Assembly: GCA_025057115.1 (NCBI GenBank)
Contig: JANWWZ010000014.1
Span: 19,889 to 83,888 of the forward strand
Direction of reading: 5' to 3'
Origin: Bernardetiaceae bacterium
GTDB taxonomy: Bacteria; Bacteroidota; Bacteroidia; Cytophagales; Thermoflexibacteraceae
Length of the DNA stretch: 64,000 nucleotides
Part shown: one piece after another, positions 44,116 through 52,656 of the stretch
Position numbering within the stretch: position 1 is the stretch's first letter
Layout: each line of letters begins with the position of its first letter
Notes under the pieces: model-generated
Seen by the model: the letters and a program-made list of their open reading frames with translations, nothing else
What the model was told of the DNA's origin: nothing
The model's database searches: none
Program-made: the position numbers and the translations under genes

Positions 44116-46023
44116 ATGTCATTACGGGTAGTTATCGTAACCACTTGGGGCTGGATAGTAGCAACCGCAGCCAGTGCACAACTGCAACTTATTCCCATTT
44201 CTCCGCAGCAGGTGCGCTTGCAGCATACCAACTCATTTCATAGACTAGAGGTATCAGAAGAAAGCAAAGAAGACACTACACGGCTTGCCTTGCCCTTTTT
44301 TGATGACTTTTCAACCAACGGCAAACCATGGCTACACAAAGGTAGCCCCGAAGAGCCCGATACTTCGCGCTGGGTACCTCGCCAAGGCACTTATATCAAT
44401 AATACCCTTGCTATCGATCCCCCTTCTTTCAACGTAGCTACCTTTGATGGCATTGCTGCTAGCGGACGCCCTTACGAGTTTGTTAATCGCTTTGCAGTAG
44501 GTCTTACTGACCAACTTACTTCCAAGCGCATCGATTTGGATACCATGCGCCCTGAAAGCAACGTTTACTTGAGCTTTTTTTGGCAAGCACAAGGACTAGG
44601 CGAGCCACCTGATGAAGAAGACTACTTGGCAGTAGAGTTTTTAGACCAAAATAATCGCTGGGTGGAGCGTTGGCGCCAACAGGGTGGAAGCCACTCTTCT
44701 TCCTTCAGATATGTCCTCTTGCCCGTGACGGAACCCCGATTTTTACACAAAGATTTTCGCTTTCGCTTTGTGCGCTACGGCAGGCAGTCTGGACCCTTTG
44801 ACACCTGGCACGTGGACTACGTATACATGAACAAAAACCGCCACCCTTCTGACAATGCGTTGCTAGACATTGCAGCCAATGGCATTCGAGGCAGATTTTT
44901 GAAGCGCTATACTGCCATGCCCATGCGCCAGTTTGTGCAAAACCCACAAGCAGAAATAGCAGATTCCGTATTTCTTTCCGTGAGCAACTTAGACCGCCGA
45001 TTCAATGTTTTTGCCTATGACGTACTATTGACCGAAAAGCTCACGGGCAATTTACTAGGCTTACTGGCAGATACTACTGCCATTGTAGGCGAGTTTCGCC
45101 GCAATTTGTTGGTAGGAGCAGTTAACCGCGGCATGGGAAGGCGCCCGCCGATTGTTTTGCCCCTCAACCAACCTAAAATGATTCTCGAAACAAAATTTAG
45201 GCTTAACACTGGCGAACCCGATAACCTCATCCCTCCCATTAACTTTCGCAACAACGATACTTTGAGCTACCTAACCGTTTTGGATGACTATTACGCTTAC
45301 GACGACGGCAGTGCCGAGTTTGCCATTTCCTTTAATCAGCGATTTGGTCGGCTAGCCTACCGCTACGAACTCAATGCACAAGCAACCCTTTCCCACATAG
45401 ATATTTACTTTGTACCCGTACTCACTAACTTACAAGGAGAAACTTACAACTTGCGCGTATGGAAACGACTCGATGAGCAAGGTGGCGGAGCGCGAGACTC
45501 TATCCTACTGGTGCAAAATACTTTTGTAAGCTATTCCGATAGCCTTAATAAATTCATTCGCGTGCCTCTTTCGCGGAAAATTCCCTTACAAGGCACTTTC
45601 TTCATAGGCGTTGAACAACTTAGCGACAAGCCCCTTACCTTGGGCTTTGACCGCAATACCGACTCCGGCAGTGAAATATGGGTCAACGTCGCTAACCGTT
45701 GGGAGCCTAATACGCGCTTGAAAGGCAGCCTCATGCTTCGACCAGTTTTTGAGGAAAAATTGCTCACTTCCCTTGCTGAAAGCCACCTGCCAAGTCAATG
45801 GTCCATATATCCCAACCCTACTTCTGATTCCTTCTTTGTGGAGGGAGAGGTAACGCACATTCGGGTGCTAGACCTTCAGGGCAAAGTAGTTTTAGAAAAA
45901 CAATTTACACAAGACCACACACCTGCTTTCATTAGCCTTGAAGGCGCTCCTGCTGGGTTGTATCTTGTCCAGTTAATAGGTCAGCGCTGTGCAAAAACGC
46001 TCAAGCTGGTGCTTTGCAAATAG
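44116..46023 (+). CDS. Secreted protein with T9SS type A sorting domain
   Basis: The 635-residue protein has a signal peptide (MSLRVVIVTT then a hydrophobic core, cleavage after TAASA), a long beta-rich body with FFDDFSTNGKPW near the N-terminus and a jellyroll-like segment (ESNVYLSFFWQAQGLG), and a C-terminal T9SS type A sorting domain at about 565-635 (QWSIYPNPTSDSFFVEGEV and GLYLVQLIG). It is thus carried across the outer membrane and anchored or released at the surface. No enzymatic motif is seen. It is probably co-transcribed with the PASTA gene. A terminator follows at 46088. Confidence 0.85.
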   Translation: MSLRVVIVTTWGWIVATAASAQLQLIPISPQQVRLQHTNSFHRLEVSEESKEDTTRLALPFFDDFSTNGKPWLHKGSPEEPDTSRWVPRQGTYINNTLAIDPPSFNVATFDGIAASGRPYEFVNRFAVGLTDQLTSKRIDLDTMRPESNVYLSFFWQAQGLGEPPDEEDYLAVEFLDQNNRWVERWRQQGGSHSSSFRYVLLPVTEPRFLHKDFRFRFVRYGRQSGPFDTWHVDYVYMNKNRHPSDNALLDIAANGIRGRFLKRYTAMPMRQFVQNPQAEIADSVFLSVSNLDRRFNVFAYDVLLTEKLTGNLLGLLADTTAIVGEFRRNLLVGAVNRGMGRRPPIVLPLNQPKMILETKFRLNTGEPDNLIPPINFRNNDTLSYLTVLDDYYAYDDGSAEFAISFNQRFGRLAYRYELNAQATLSHIDIYFVPVLTNLQGETYNLRVWKRLDEQGGGARDSILLVQNTFVSYSDSLNKFIRVPLSRKIPLQGTFFIGVEQLSDKPLTLGFDRNTDSGSEIWVNVANRWEPNTRLKGSLMLRPVFEEKLLTSLAESHLPSQWSIYPNPTSDSFFVEGEVTHIRVLDLQGKVVLEKQFTQDHTPAFISLEGAPAGLYLVQLIGQRCAKTLKLVLCK

Positions 46024-46087
46024 CAATTTGGCTCAAAAAAACAAGTTTTTGCCAGAAAAAATATTTTTTTAAGGGACCTTCACGCCA

Positions 46088-46130
46088 GCCCTTTCTGAAC
46101 GAGTCAAGAGGGAAAGGCATTTTTTTTTTC
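46088..46130 (+). terminator. Intrinsic terminator after the T9SS protein gene
   Basis: GCC-C-TTTC at 46088-46095 pairs with GAAAGGC at 46112-46118 (one bulged C, 16-base loop) and a run of ten T residues follows at 46120-46129. It lies 65 bases after the stop at 46023. Confidence 0.65.
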
Positions 46131-46330
46131 AGTTTTTTTGCTTCACTTTTGTTTTCCAATCGTTGGAATTGAAAAGTTCAGTCCTTGGGGGTAGCTCTTG
46201 GATTGAACTTCCACAAGTTCGGTTCAGAACGAAACTAAGTTGCTGTAAATGAGCGTTTTAACCTATTGCGGCTAGCCTTTGGGCAAGCCTTGAGAGCTAT
46301 TGTGTTGCTGGAATTAACAACTTTTTAACA
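46131..46330. other. Upstream region of dnaA with clustered inverted repeats
   Basis: Within the 307-base gap before dnaA, after the terminator, lie two hairpins: TTCCAA (46154-46159) with TTGGAA (46163-46168), and AAGTTCAGTCC (46174-46184) with GGATTGAACTT (46200-46210), 11 pairs with one G-U. Further GTTC and GAAC words follow to about 46232. No TTATCCACA-like DnaA boxes and no clear TAnnTTTG box were seen. Confidence 0.45.
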
Positions 46331-47785
46331 ATGATCGATCTTAAAAAGCCATCTGTAGCAACCAGTACAGCAGACGCGCCTTCTGCAGAGCAAGACCACG
46401 TTGCAGCATGGCAACAATGCTTGTCTCTCATTGCTCCTGCCGTAGGGGAACAGGCATTTCAAACTTGGTTTGAGCCCATTGTACCGCTGCGCTTGGTAAA
46501 TAATGTGCTGGTAATTCAGGTGCCTAACCATTTTTTCTATGAGTGGTTGGAAGAACACTACGTCCACGTGCTCAAAAGAGCTATTGTACAAGTGCTAGGC
46601 TTGCAAGGCAAGCTAGAATATTCCATCATTGTGGACCAAAACAATGGCAAGCAGCCCTATACTCTCAATATATCGCAAAATATCCAACTCCAATCTGCTA
46701 CTCCGCCTAAGCCCTTTTCCCCCTTTACAGCAAATAAAGAGCTTGTAGAGCCTAATCTCAATCCGCGCTACACATTTGCCAATTTTATAGAAGGAGAATG
46801 CAACCGACTGGCTCGGGCTGCCGCTTTGTCAGTGGCTGCCAAACCTGGCTTGACTTCCTTTAACCCTTTTTTGGTATATTCCAACGTTGGGCTTGGCAAA
46901 ACGCATCTAATCCAAGCCATAGGCAATGAAATACGCCGCATCCACCCTTGCCATCAAGTCATGTACATTACTTCAGAGGATTTTATCGCTCAGTTCATCG
47001 ATGCGGTTAAGTTTGGTCAGGTGCGCCAGTTTGTGGCTCGCTTCCAAAAAGCTGACACCCTTATTATAGACGATGTACAATTTTTTGCCGGCAAAGATAA
47101 AAGTCAGGAACAATTTTTTCATATTTTCAACCATTTGCATCAAAATGGCAAGCAAATTGTCATGTCGAGCGACTGCGCGCCCAAAGACATGAAAGGACTT
47201 ATGGAGCGTTTGCTCTCTCGGTTCAAGTGGGGAGTAACGGTAGATATGCAAGCTCCTGATTATCCTACGCGCCTGGCTATTGTACGAACCAAGCTCAGCA
47301 TGCAAGGAATTCAAGTCAGTCAAGAAATAGTGGAGTACCTTGCTCAAAGCGTTACTGATAACATTAGAATGCTAGAAAGCATAGCTACTACCCTTGCTTT
47401 GCACTATGCCATAGGTGGCCAAGAGCTGACCCTCTCGCTTGCCAAGACCATTGTTGCCAAATTGTGCCATGCTGAAGAGCCTGCTTCCAAACAGTTTACC
47501 GTAGAGCAAATTCAACAGGTAGTGGCAGAGCATTATTACTTGAAAGTAAGCGACTTATGCTCTTCTTCGCGCAAAACAGACCTAGTTACTCCGCGGCAAA
47601 TTGCCATGTATTTATGCAAAATCTTCACAGAAGCTTCTAATAAGGTCATTGCTGCCCAGTTTGGGGGAAAAGACCATAGTGCTGTTTCCCACGCCTGCAA
47701 AGCAGTGGAGCGCAAAATGCAAAGTGATGAATCTTACAAAAAACTCATTGATGCTTTAAAAGCCAAGATAAAAAACTTGCCGTAG
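46331..47785 (+). CDS. dnaA: Chromosomal replication initiator protein
   Basis: The 484-residue protein binds DnaA boxes and opens the origin as an ATP-bound oligomer. Domain I includes EQAFQTWFEPIVPL (about 38-51). The AAA+ domain has Walker A NVGLGKTHL (GLGKT at 187-191), Walker B LIIDDVQFF, and the sensor and arginine-finger region MERLLSRFKWG. The C-terminal domain IV has the DNA-binding helix and the signature GGKDHSAVSHA, with Lys and Ser-Ala instead of the usual Arg and Thr-Thr/Val. Length is normal. It starts a unit with a glycosyltransferase gene nine bases downstream; dnaN and recF are not near. Confidence 0.97.
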   Translation: MIDLKKPSVATSTADAPSAEQDHVAAWQQCLSLIAPAVGEQAFQTWFEPIVPLRLVNNVLVIQVPNHFFYEWLEEHYVHVLKRAIVQVLGLQGKLEYSIIVDQNNGKQPYTLNISQNIQLQSATPPKPFSPFTANKELVEPNLNPRYTFANFIEGECNRLARAAALSVAAKPGLTSFNPFLVYSNVGLGKTHLIQAIGNEIRRIHPCHQVMYITSEDFIAQFIDAVKFGQVRQFVARFQKADTLIIDDVQFFAGKDKSQEQFFHIFNHLHQNGKQIVMSSDCAPKDMKGLMERLLSRFKWGVTVDMQAPDYPTRLAIVRTKLSMQGIQVSQEIVEYLAQSVTDNIRMLESIATTLALHYAIGGQELTLSLAKTIVAKLCHAEEPASKQFTVEQIQQVVAEHYYLKVSDLCSSSRKTDLVTPRQIAMYLCKIFTEASNKVIAAQFGGKDHSAVSHACKAVERKMQSDESYKKLIDALKAKIKNLP

Positions 47786-47793
47786 TGTAGCCG

Positions 47794-48927
47794 ATGCGCC
47801 TTTTAATTGTAGGTCCAGCCCATCCCTTGCGAGGAGGCATTGCAGCGTTTAATGAACGCCTTGCCAGCGCCCTGCAACAGGAAGGACACCAAGTGCACAT
47901 ATTAAGTTTTGCATATCAATATCCAAAATGGCTTTTTCCAGGCACTTCGCAATACAGCCAAGAGCCGCCACCGCAAGGTCTTAGCATTTTCGCCGACCTT
48001 CATTCCCTCAATCCCTTGAATTGGTGGCAAGTGAGCCAAAAATATGCGGCTAAAAATTATCATCTAGCTATTTTTAGGTATTGGTTGCCTTTTATGGCTC
48101 CTTCGCTGGGAACCGTAGCCCGATGGTTAAAAAAAACAGGGATGCCTATTGTAGCCATTACTGACAACATCATCCCCCATGAAAAGCGCTGGGGTGACAC
48201 TGTTTTAACGCGCTATTTTCTCAAGTCTTGCGACGGATTTTTGACCATGTCCCAGACGGTGCTACAAGATCTGCGCCGTTTAGAACCTTCTAAGCCAGTG
48301 CTATATTCTCCTCATCCCTTGTACGATTCTTATGGTAGTTCCATGAGCAAACAACAGGCGCGGCAACAACTAGGGCTTTCTCCAGAAGGCAACTACGTTT
48401 TATTCTTTGGCTTAATCAGACCTTACAAAGGCTTAGACATCTTATTGCAAGCCATGGCAGACCCACGCCTTGCCAGCCAACAAGTGCATTTAATTATTGC
48501 GGGAGAGCCTTATGAGAACTTGTCTGCTTATCTTCAACAAATAGCGCATCTCGGGTTACACAACCGCATCACTGCCCGATGGGAGTTTATTCCCAACAGC
48601 CAAGTAGCTACGTACTTTTGCGCTGCTGACATCGTAGCTCAGCCTTACAAGTCAGCCACTCAAAGCGGAGTAGCCCAGATAGCTTATCACTTCAATCGCC
48701 CTTTGCTGGTGAGCAACGTAGGAGGGTTGCCAGAGGTAGTCCTGCATGGAAAAGGAGGATATGTAGTGAACCCTGACCCCAATGCCGTTGCCGAGGCTTT
48801 AGCTGACTTCTTTGAAAACAAGCGATATGAACCGTTCGCTGCTGTTGTCGCAGCTGAGAAGCACAAATATCAGTGGAGTTACTTTACAAGCCGATTGATG
48901 GAGCTATTCAGTAAGTTGGCTTATTAG
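47794..48927 (+). CDS. Glycosyltransferase family 4 protein
   Basis: The 377 residues form a GT-B glycosyltransferase: N-terminal VGPAHPLRGGIAAFNERLA with the glycine-rich loop, and C-terminal donor-binding domain with LFFGLIRPYKGLDILLQA, IIAGEPYENL, and the SNVGGLPEVVLHGKGGYVV segment containing the E-x7-E-type glutamate. Cytoplasmic, probably acting on a surface polysaccharide or lipid-linked sugar. It begins eight bases after dnaA. Its last 24 bases overlap the end of hisS on the other strand. Acceptor and sugar are unknown. Confidence 0.88.
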   Translation: MRLLIVGPAHPLRGGIAAFNERLASALQQEGHQVHILSFAYQYPKWLFPGTSQYSQEPPPQGLSIFADLHSLNPLNWWQVSQKYAAKNYHLAIFRYWLPFMAPSLGTVARWLKKTGMPIVAITDNIIPHEKRWGDTVLTRYFLKSCDGFLTMSQTVLQDLRRLEPSKPVLYSPHPLYDSYGSSMSKQQARQQLGLSPEGNYVLFFGLIRPYKGLDILLQAMADPRLASQQVHLIIAGEPYENLSAYLQQIAHLGLHNRITARWEFIPNSQVATYFCAADIVAQPYKSATQSGVAQIAYHFNRPLLVSNVGGLPEVVLHGKGGYVVNPDPNAVAEALADFFENKRYEPFAAVVAAEKHKYQWSYFTSRLMELFSKLAY

Positions 48928-50244
48928 TGCTTCTACGGTCAATTGTTGTTGCTGACCAGTTTGCATGTTTTTCACTGTTAGCAGTCCGCTTGCCATTTCT
49001 TCCGAGCCTAAAATGACCACGTGAGGAATTGCTCTTCGGTCTGCATATTCTAACTGTTTTTTAATTTTAACAGGCTCTGGGTACACTTCTACACTAATGC
49101 CTGCATGGCGCAACTGTTGAGCCAATGGCATAGCAAACCGTTGGGCAGCCACATCAAAACAAGCAAACAAGACCACTGCACTGGTTTTAGTTATTTTTTC
49201 AGGGAAGAGTCCCATCTGCTCCATTACATCGTAAATGCGCTCTGCCCCAAAGGAAATTCCCACGCCGGAGATGCCTGGCATTCCAAAGGTACCTGTAAGG
49301 TTGTCGTAGCGTCCACCACCGCCTATGCTACCTATCTGTAGTTGTGTGGCTTGTACTTCAAAAATGCAACCTGTATAATAATTCAATCCGCGGGCAAGGG
49401 CAGGATCGGCAACAAGCTCGTTTTTCAGTGGAGTGGAGGCAAGGAAATCCATCACTTGGGTTACTTCTGCAATACCTTGGATTCCAGCAGCGCTGTTGGC
49501 AAGAAAGGCAGGCAACTCAGCAAATGAGAGCTGCAGGTATTGCATAATCCGATCAATAGCCTCTTGGGGAAGGAAGCGTTCTTGTAGTTCCTGCCGAACG
49601 CCTTCTGTGCCAACTTTATCTAACTTATCGATAGCTGTGGTAATGTCGCTTAGCATGGAAGAGCAGCCGACTGTTTCAGCCAGCCCTTGCAAAATTTTTC
49701 GGTTATTAATTTTGATGCGCACCGGCAGTTGCAAGCGCGTAAATACTTCATCGTAAAGGAGCATTAATTCGGCTTCGCAAAGAAGGGAGTCAGAGCCGAT
49801 AACATCGGCATCGCATTGATAAAATTCGCGGTAGCGCCCTTTTTGAGGGCGATCAGCGCGCCAAACGGGTTGAATTTGATACCGCTTAAAAGGCAAGGTA
49901 ATTTCATGGCGATGCATTACTACATAGCGTGCAAAGGGAATAGTAAGGTCGTAGCGCAATCCTTTTTCGCAGATTTGGGAAGCCACTTTGCGGTAATCCT
50001 GATCTTGAGATAGGTCTACCTGTTTCAAAAAATCCCCCGAGTTGAGAATTTTAAAAAGGAGCTGATCACCTTCTTCGCCGTATTTGCCCATCAGGGTACT
50101 GAGATTTTCCATAGCAGGGGTTTCAATAGGCACAAATCCGAAGCGTTCAAAGGTTTGTCTGATGATGTCAAAAATGTAGTTGCGCTTCAGGAGGGTTTCA
50201 GGGGTAAAATCCCGCGTACCTTTGGGAATGCTCGGCTTGACCAT
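48904..50244 (-). CDS. hisS: Histidyl-tRNA synthetase
   Basis: This 446-residue class II synthetase charges tRNA(His). The N-terminus is KPSIPKGTRDFTPE with motif 1, motif 2 is YRPQKGRYREF-like (RADRPQKGRYREFYQCDADV), the histidine motif 1 is LTIPFARYV with ARGLNYYTGCIFEV as the second histidine loop, and motif 3 is GGGRYDNLTGTFG with GVGISFGAERIYD. A C-terminal anticodon-binding domain ends VEALISQLTE. Length is within family range. The ATG at 50244 gives the conserved start. It is convergent with, and overlaps by 24 bases, the glycosyltransferase gene. Confidence 0.97.
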   Translation of the reverse strand: MVKPSIPKGTRDFTPETLLKRNYIFDIIRQTFERFGFVPIETPAMENLSTLMGKYGEEGDQLLFKILNSGDFLKQVDLSQDQDYRKVASQICEKGLRYDLTIPFARYVVMHRHEITLPFKRYQIQPVWRADRPQKGRYREFYQCDADVIGSDSLLCEAELMLLYDEVFTRLQLPVRIKINNRKILQGLAETVGCSSMLSDITTAIDKLDKVGTEGVRQELQERFLPQEAIDRIMQYLQLSFAELPAFLANSAAGIQGIAEVTQVMDFLASTPLKNELVADPALARGLNYYTGCIFEVQATQLQIGSIGGGGRYDNLTGTFGMPGISGVGISFGAERIYDVMEQMGLFPEKITKTSAVVLFACFDVAAQRFAMPLAQQLRHAGISVEVYPEPVKIKKQLEYADRRAIPHVVILGSEEMASGLLTVKNMQTGQQQQLTVEALISQLTE

Positions 50245-50439
50245 GTTTGATTAGGAAATTTCAACAATGCATCTGTCGTAAGAGAAGCTGCAGAGAAACA
50301 ACTTACAAAGAGCAGAAGCAGTAACAACAACAAAACGAGGGTTGCTAAGGACAAGTAGTAGGTCATGGAAAAATTAATGAACAAAAAGCATCGCACAAGT
50401 GTTGTTAGGGCTCTTCCACTTGCGCAGCAAACCTACACA

Positions 50440-50470
50440 TGCCTCATGAGTTTTGGCAACCCATGAGGCA
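50440..50470 (-). terminator. Hairpin after the hyperacidic protein gene, probable terminator
   Basis: TGCCTCATG at 50440-50448 and CATGAGGCA at 50462-50470 make a perfect nine-pair stem with a 13-base loop. It lies 23 bases after the stop of the gene at 50493 on the minus strand. The minus-strand continuation (TGTGTAGGTTTG) is only moderately T-rich, so it could be a Rho-dependent or processing hairpin. Confidence 0.5.
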
Positions 50471-50492
50471 AGGCAGCAAACGAATGGGCTAA

Positions 50493-50915
50493 TTAAAATC
50501 TGTCGTCCCAGCTACTTGTGTAGTCGTCTTCGTCGTCGAATTCTTCTTCTGCATCAAAATCTTCTTCGTAAAAGTCTTCCTCTTCTATATCTTCGATATC
50601 TTCAAAATCTTCTTCGTCAAAGTCGTCTTCGCTGTAATCATCTTCGTCGTCAAAATCTTCTTCTTCGTAGTCGTCCTCGTCATCGAAATCTTCTTCATCG
50701 TACTCACCATCCTCTTCGTCGTCCTCTTCAGCGGCTTTCTTTGCTGAGAACACTTGAGGAACAGCTGCCATTTCGCCAGGGACGAAAAAGGTTACTGCTT
50801 GAGGAGTATCGCTAAGTAGTAGGTCAATGCCTGTCAAGACATCAGCTGCTGATAAAGCAGTTTGGTTGGATGCTTCAACAACAGCCAACTGGGTTTCTAT
50901 TCCATTGATTTCCAT
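50493..50915 (-). CDS. Small hyperacidic protein of unknown function
   Basis: The 140-residue protein has a normal-looking N-terminal part of about 60 residues (MEINGIETQLAVVEASNQ, then LSAADVLTGIDLLL), followed by a tail from about residue 63 that is mostly Asp and Glu with Phe or Tyr at short regular steps (EEDFDDEDDY and related words). It ends YTSSWDDRF. There is no signal peptide and no membrane helix. Low-complexity DNA (TCTTC/TCGTC repeats on the plus strand) encodes the tail. No family is recognised. It is a single gene with a -7 box 67 bases upstream and a hairpin after it. The protein would have a very low isoelectric point; roles in metal binding, RNA-protein mimicry or DNA mimicry are guesses. 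Confidence 0.75.
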   Translation of the reverse strand: MEINGIETQLAVVEASNQTALSAADVLTGIDLLLSDTPQAVTFFVPGEMAAVPQVFSAKKAAEEDDEEDGEYDEEDFDDEDDYEEEDFDDEDDYSEDDFDEEDFEDIEDIEEEDFYEEDFDAEEEFDDEDDYTSSWDDRF

Positions 50916-50981
50916 TGCGTTATACTGTTGAATGGTTGTAAAGTTGTTTCAAGTAGTTTTCTAAATGAATTTCTTGGCAGT

Positions 50982-50989
50982 CAAAAGTA
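50982..50989 (-). promoter_or_regulatory. -7 box (TACTTTTG) before the hyperacidic protein gene
   Basis: Fits TAnnTTTG on the minus strand, 67 bases upstream of the ATG at 50915. No -33 TTG at usual spacing. Confidence 0.3.
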
Positions 50990-51033
50990 CTAAACTTTTA
51001 AATGAAATTTGAAATAGTTGGCAAGGGAAAATT

Positions 51034-51429
51034 TTACTCCAAGAGAGCATCGTATATCTGAAGGCGTGTCCATTTGTTTTTGTGCGTTTCCACAAAGGCT
51101 TTGTGAATGGGGTCTTGCTGGTAGGCATCATGTCCTTGTACATTGCGGAAGTAAAAAACCATCATGTACGTATAGCTATTGTCCACTACTTGGCGGGGCG
51201 TGCCAGCTGGCTTGCCTATATGCATTGCCTTCACCGATTTAATTTTGCCAAGGGCGCGCATGTCGCTTTCAAAAGATTGTATCTGTTGAGCACTCAGGTC
51301 TTTTCTGAGCCACACCAAGACTACATGCACAAATTTTTCTCTAGGAGGCTGTTTTTTCCAAGCAATTTTGCCACCAACGCTTACGTTTACGGCTCCTACG
51401 GCAAATAGTGCAGCAAGTATTACTCTCAT
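51034..51429 (-). CDS. Exported Dabb (stress-responsive alpha/beta barrel) domain protein
   Basis: I use the ATG at 51429, giving 131 residues with an N-terminal hydrophobic signal (MRVILAALFAVGAVNVSVGG); a longer frame to 51582 lacks a reasonable start. The mature part begins a Dabb domain: FVHVVLVWLRKDLSAQQIQSFE, then GKPAGTPRQVVDNSYTY and MMVFYFRNVQGHDAYQQDPIH. Dabb proteins are small dimeric ferredoxin-like folds found in stress proteins and in some cyclases; the function of exported ones is unknown. It is divergent from the lipoprotein gene at 51481 with 51 bases between the starts. Confidence 0.82.
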   Translation of the reverse strand: MRVILAALFAVGAVNVSVGGKIAWKKQPPREKFVHVVLVWLRKDLSAQQIQSFESDMRALGKIKSVKAMHIGKPAGTPRQVVDNSYTYMMVFYFRNVQGHDAYQQDPIHKAFVETHKNKWTRLQIYDALLE

Positions 51430-51480
51430 TCTTTGCAATGGCTTAATTTTATGCCAAAATACTAAAAAAATACCTCCACC

Positions 51481-52503
51481 ATGAACCAACGCATATTTCT
51501 TGCTCTTTTGGCAATAATTAGCGGAGCATGTCAAAAAACTACTCACCCTACAGGCAATCAATATACTGGACAAATTGATCACAAAGGGCGAACCTATGCA
51601 TATGAGTTACGCCCTTCCAATTCTAAAGAAAAAGACGCCTACCAGCTTACTATACGACTGCTTTCTCCCTTGCCCAGTAAAACTATTTACGAAAGCAAAG
51701 CCACCATTCAAGGAAGTGCCTCGGCTAACGGCAAGCTAGTCGTGGCTATTTGGCGGTCTTCTCTTGAAAGTGGCACTTGGGTGGTCAACCAAGAAAGCGT
51801 TTTGGAAACAGTCTTTGACTACAACCAACAAAAGGTTACTCGACAAACGAAAGGATCTTTTGAACAGTTTCGCGATTCGCCTTACACTGAAGTTGTTACC
51901 GAAAAAGTAATTTCCACAAAAGTTGATGCAGCCAAAGCAGTTCAATACACTGTCAAAGATCTCATCGTCAATTACCATCGCTTATTTGCCGATCAATCCA
52001 CTGGCAACAAGCAAGCAAAAGTGAGCATTGAAAGAGATCCGATTGCCTTTCCAGTAGTAATTAGCCTAAGCCAGCACGGAGAAAATTACCGCGTAGAAGT
52101 AGGTCCAGTCGACCCAAAGAACCGCCGGCATGAGTTGAAAATTAAAAAAGTACAACACTATAAGGCAAGCGATGCAGGAGCTTCCTCTACCCTTTACACT
52201 TCTTACCTGATCATAGATGACAAAAGCCCCTCTCAATGGACAGTGCGCATCCACTATGCAGAGCAAAAAGATAAAATTACTTGGCAGCCTTTTCCTTCTC
52301 AATTTCTCGAGTGTGTGTTTGAAAGCGATAAGGGCAGTATGTATTTTAACCCCTCGCCAAAACTCCTGCCATACCAGAGCAAAAAAGCCACTAAAGAACA
52401 ATCCATTACAGGCAACGAAGGAAAAATTACCAAAGAAAATCTACTCAAAACAGCCTTAGAGTACTTTGTGAGTAACTACGCAAAATTGTTTGAAGCAAAG
52501 TAG
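51481..52503 (+). CDS. Lipoprotein of unknown function
   Basis: The 340 residues open with a lipoprotein signal ending ISGAC (Cys17). The body is beta-rich, with a first half around HKGRTYAYELR and LVVAIWRSSLESGTWVV and a second half with VVISLSQHGENYRVEVG and a C-terminal amphipathic helix (ENLLKTALEYFVSNYAKLF). The two halves may be repeats of one fold, each with a LIVNYHRLF- or FVSNYAKLF-like end, but this is a weak impression. No known family is recognised. It is a single gene. Confidence 0.7.
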   Translation: MNQRIFLALLAIISGACQKTTHPTGNQYTGQIDHKGRTYAYELRPSNSKEKDAYQLTIRLLSPLPSKTIYESKATIQGSASANGKLVVAIWRSSLESGTWVVNQESVLETVFDYNQQKVTRQTKGSFEQFRDSPYTEVVTEKVISTKVDAAKAVQYTVKDLIVNYHRLFADQSTGNKQAKVSIERDPIAFPVVISLSQHGENYRVEVGPVDPKNRRHELKIKKVQHYKASDAGASSTLYTSYLIIDDKSPSQWTVRIHYAEQKDKITWQPFPSQFLECVFESDKGSMYFNPSPKLLPYQSKKATKEQSITGNEGKITKENLLKTALEYFVSNYAKLFEAK

Positions 52504-52517
52504 CAAAACAGGTAACG

Positions 52518-52540
52518 TTGGCTAAATTTTGGTAACTTTG
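52518..52540 (+). promoter_or_regulatory. metE: Promoter-like TTG-N12-TAACTTTG upstream of metE
   Basis: TAACTTTG at 52533-52540 is a perfect -7 match, 116 bases before the metE ATG, leaving a leader of roughly 110 bases. A TTG lies 12 bases before it. No B12 or SAM riboswitch structure was recognised in the leader. Confidence 0.35.
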
Positions 52541-52656
52541 CAGCCGATTTCTTTACTGCCAGATGTGTAAAAGATTGGACGTAGCCAATAAACTTCTATC
52601 CTCTCTACCCAACTCTTTGCCATTTACCCACTTTGTAAATTTTTAACCCTTACTAT

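Noticed and set aside
46024..46330. Possible replication origin upstream of dnaA
   Set aside because: No TTATCCACA-like DnaA boxes or AT-rich unwinding element with repeats were seen, and dnaA is often far from the origin in Bacteroidota.
50187..50396. Short leucine-rich frame overlapping the start of hisS on the same strand
   Set aside because: It overlaps the hisS start in another frame, is low-complexity, and has no promoter or homology evidence.
52541..52656. Cobalamin or SAM riboswitch in the metE leader
   Set aside because: The leader is about 110 bases, and no B12-box-like or SAM-type conserved segments or suitable hairpins were seen.
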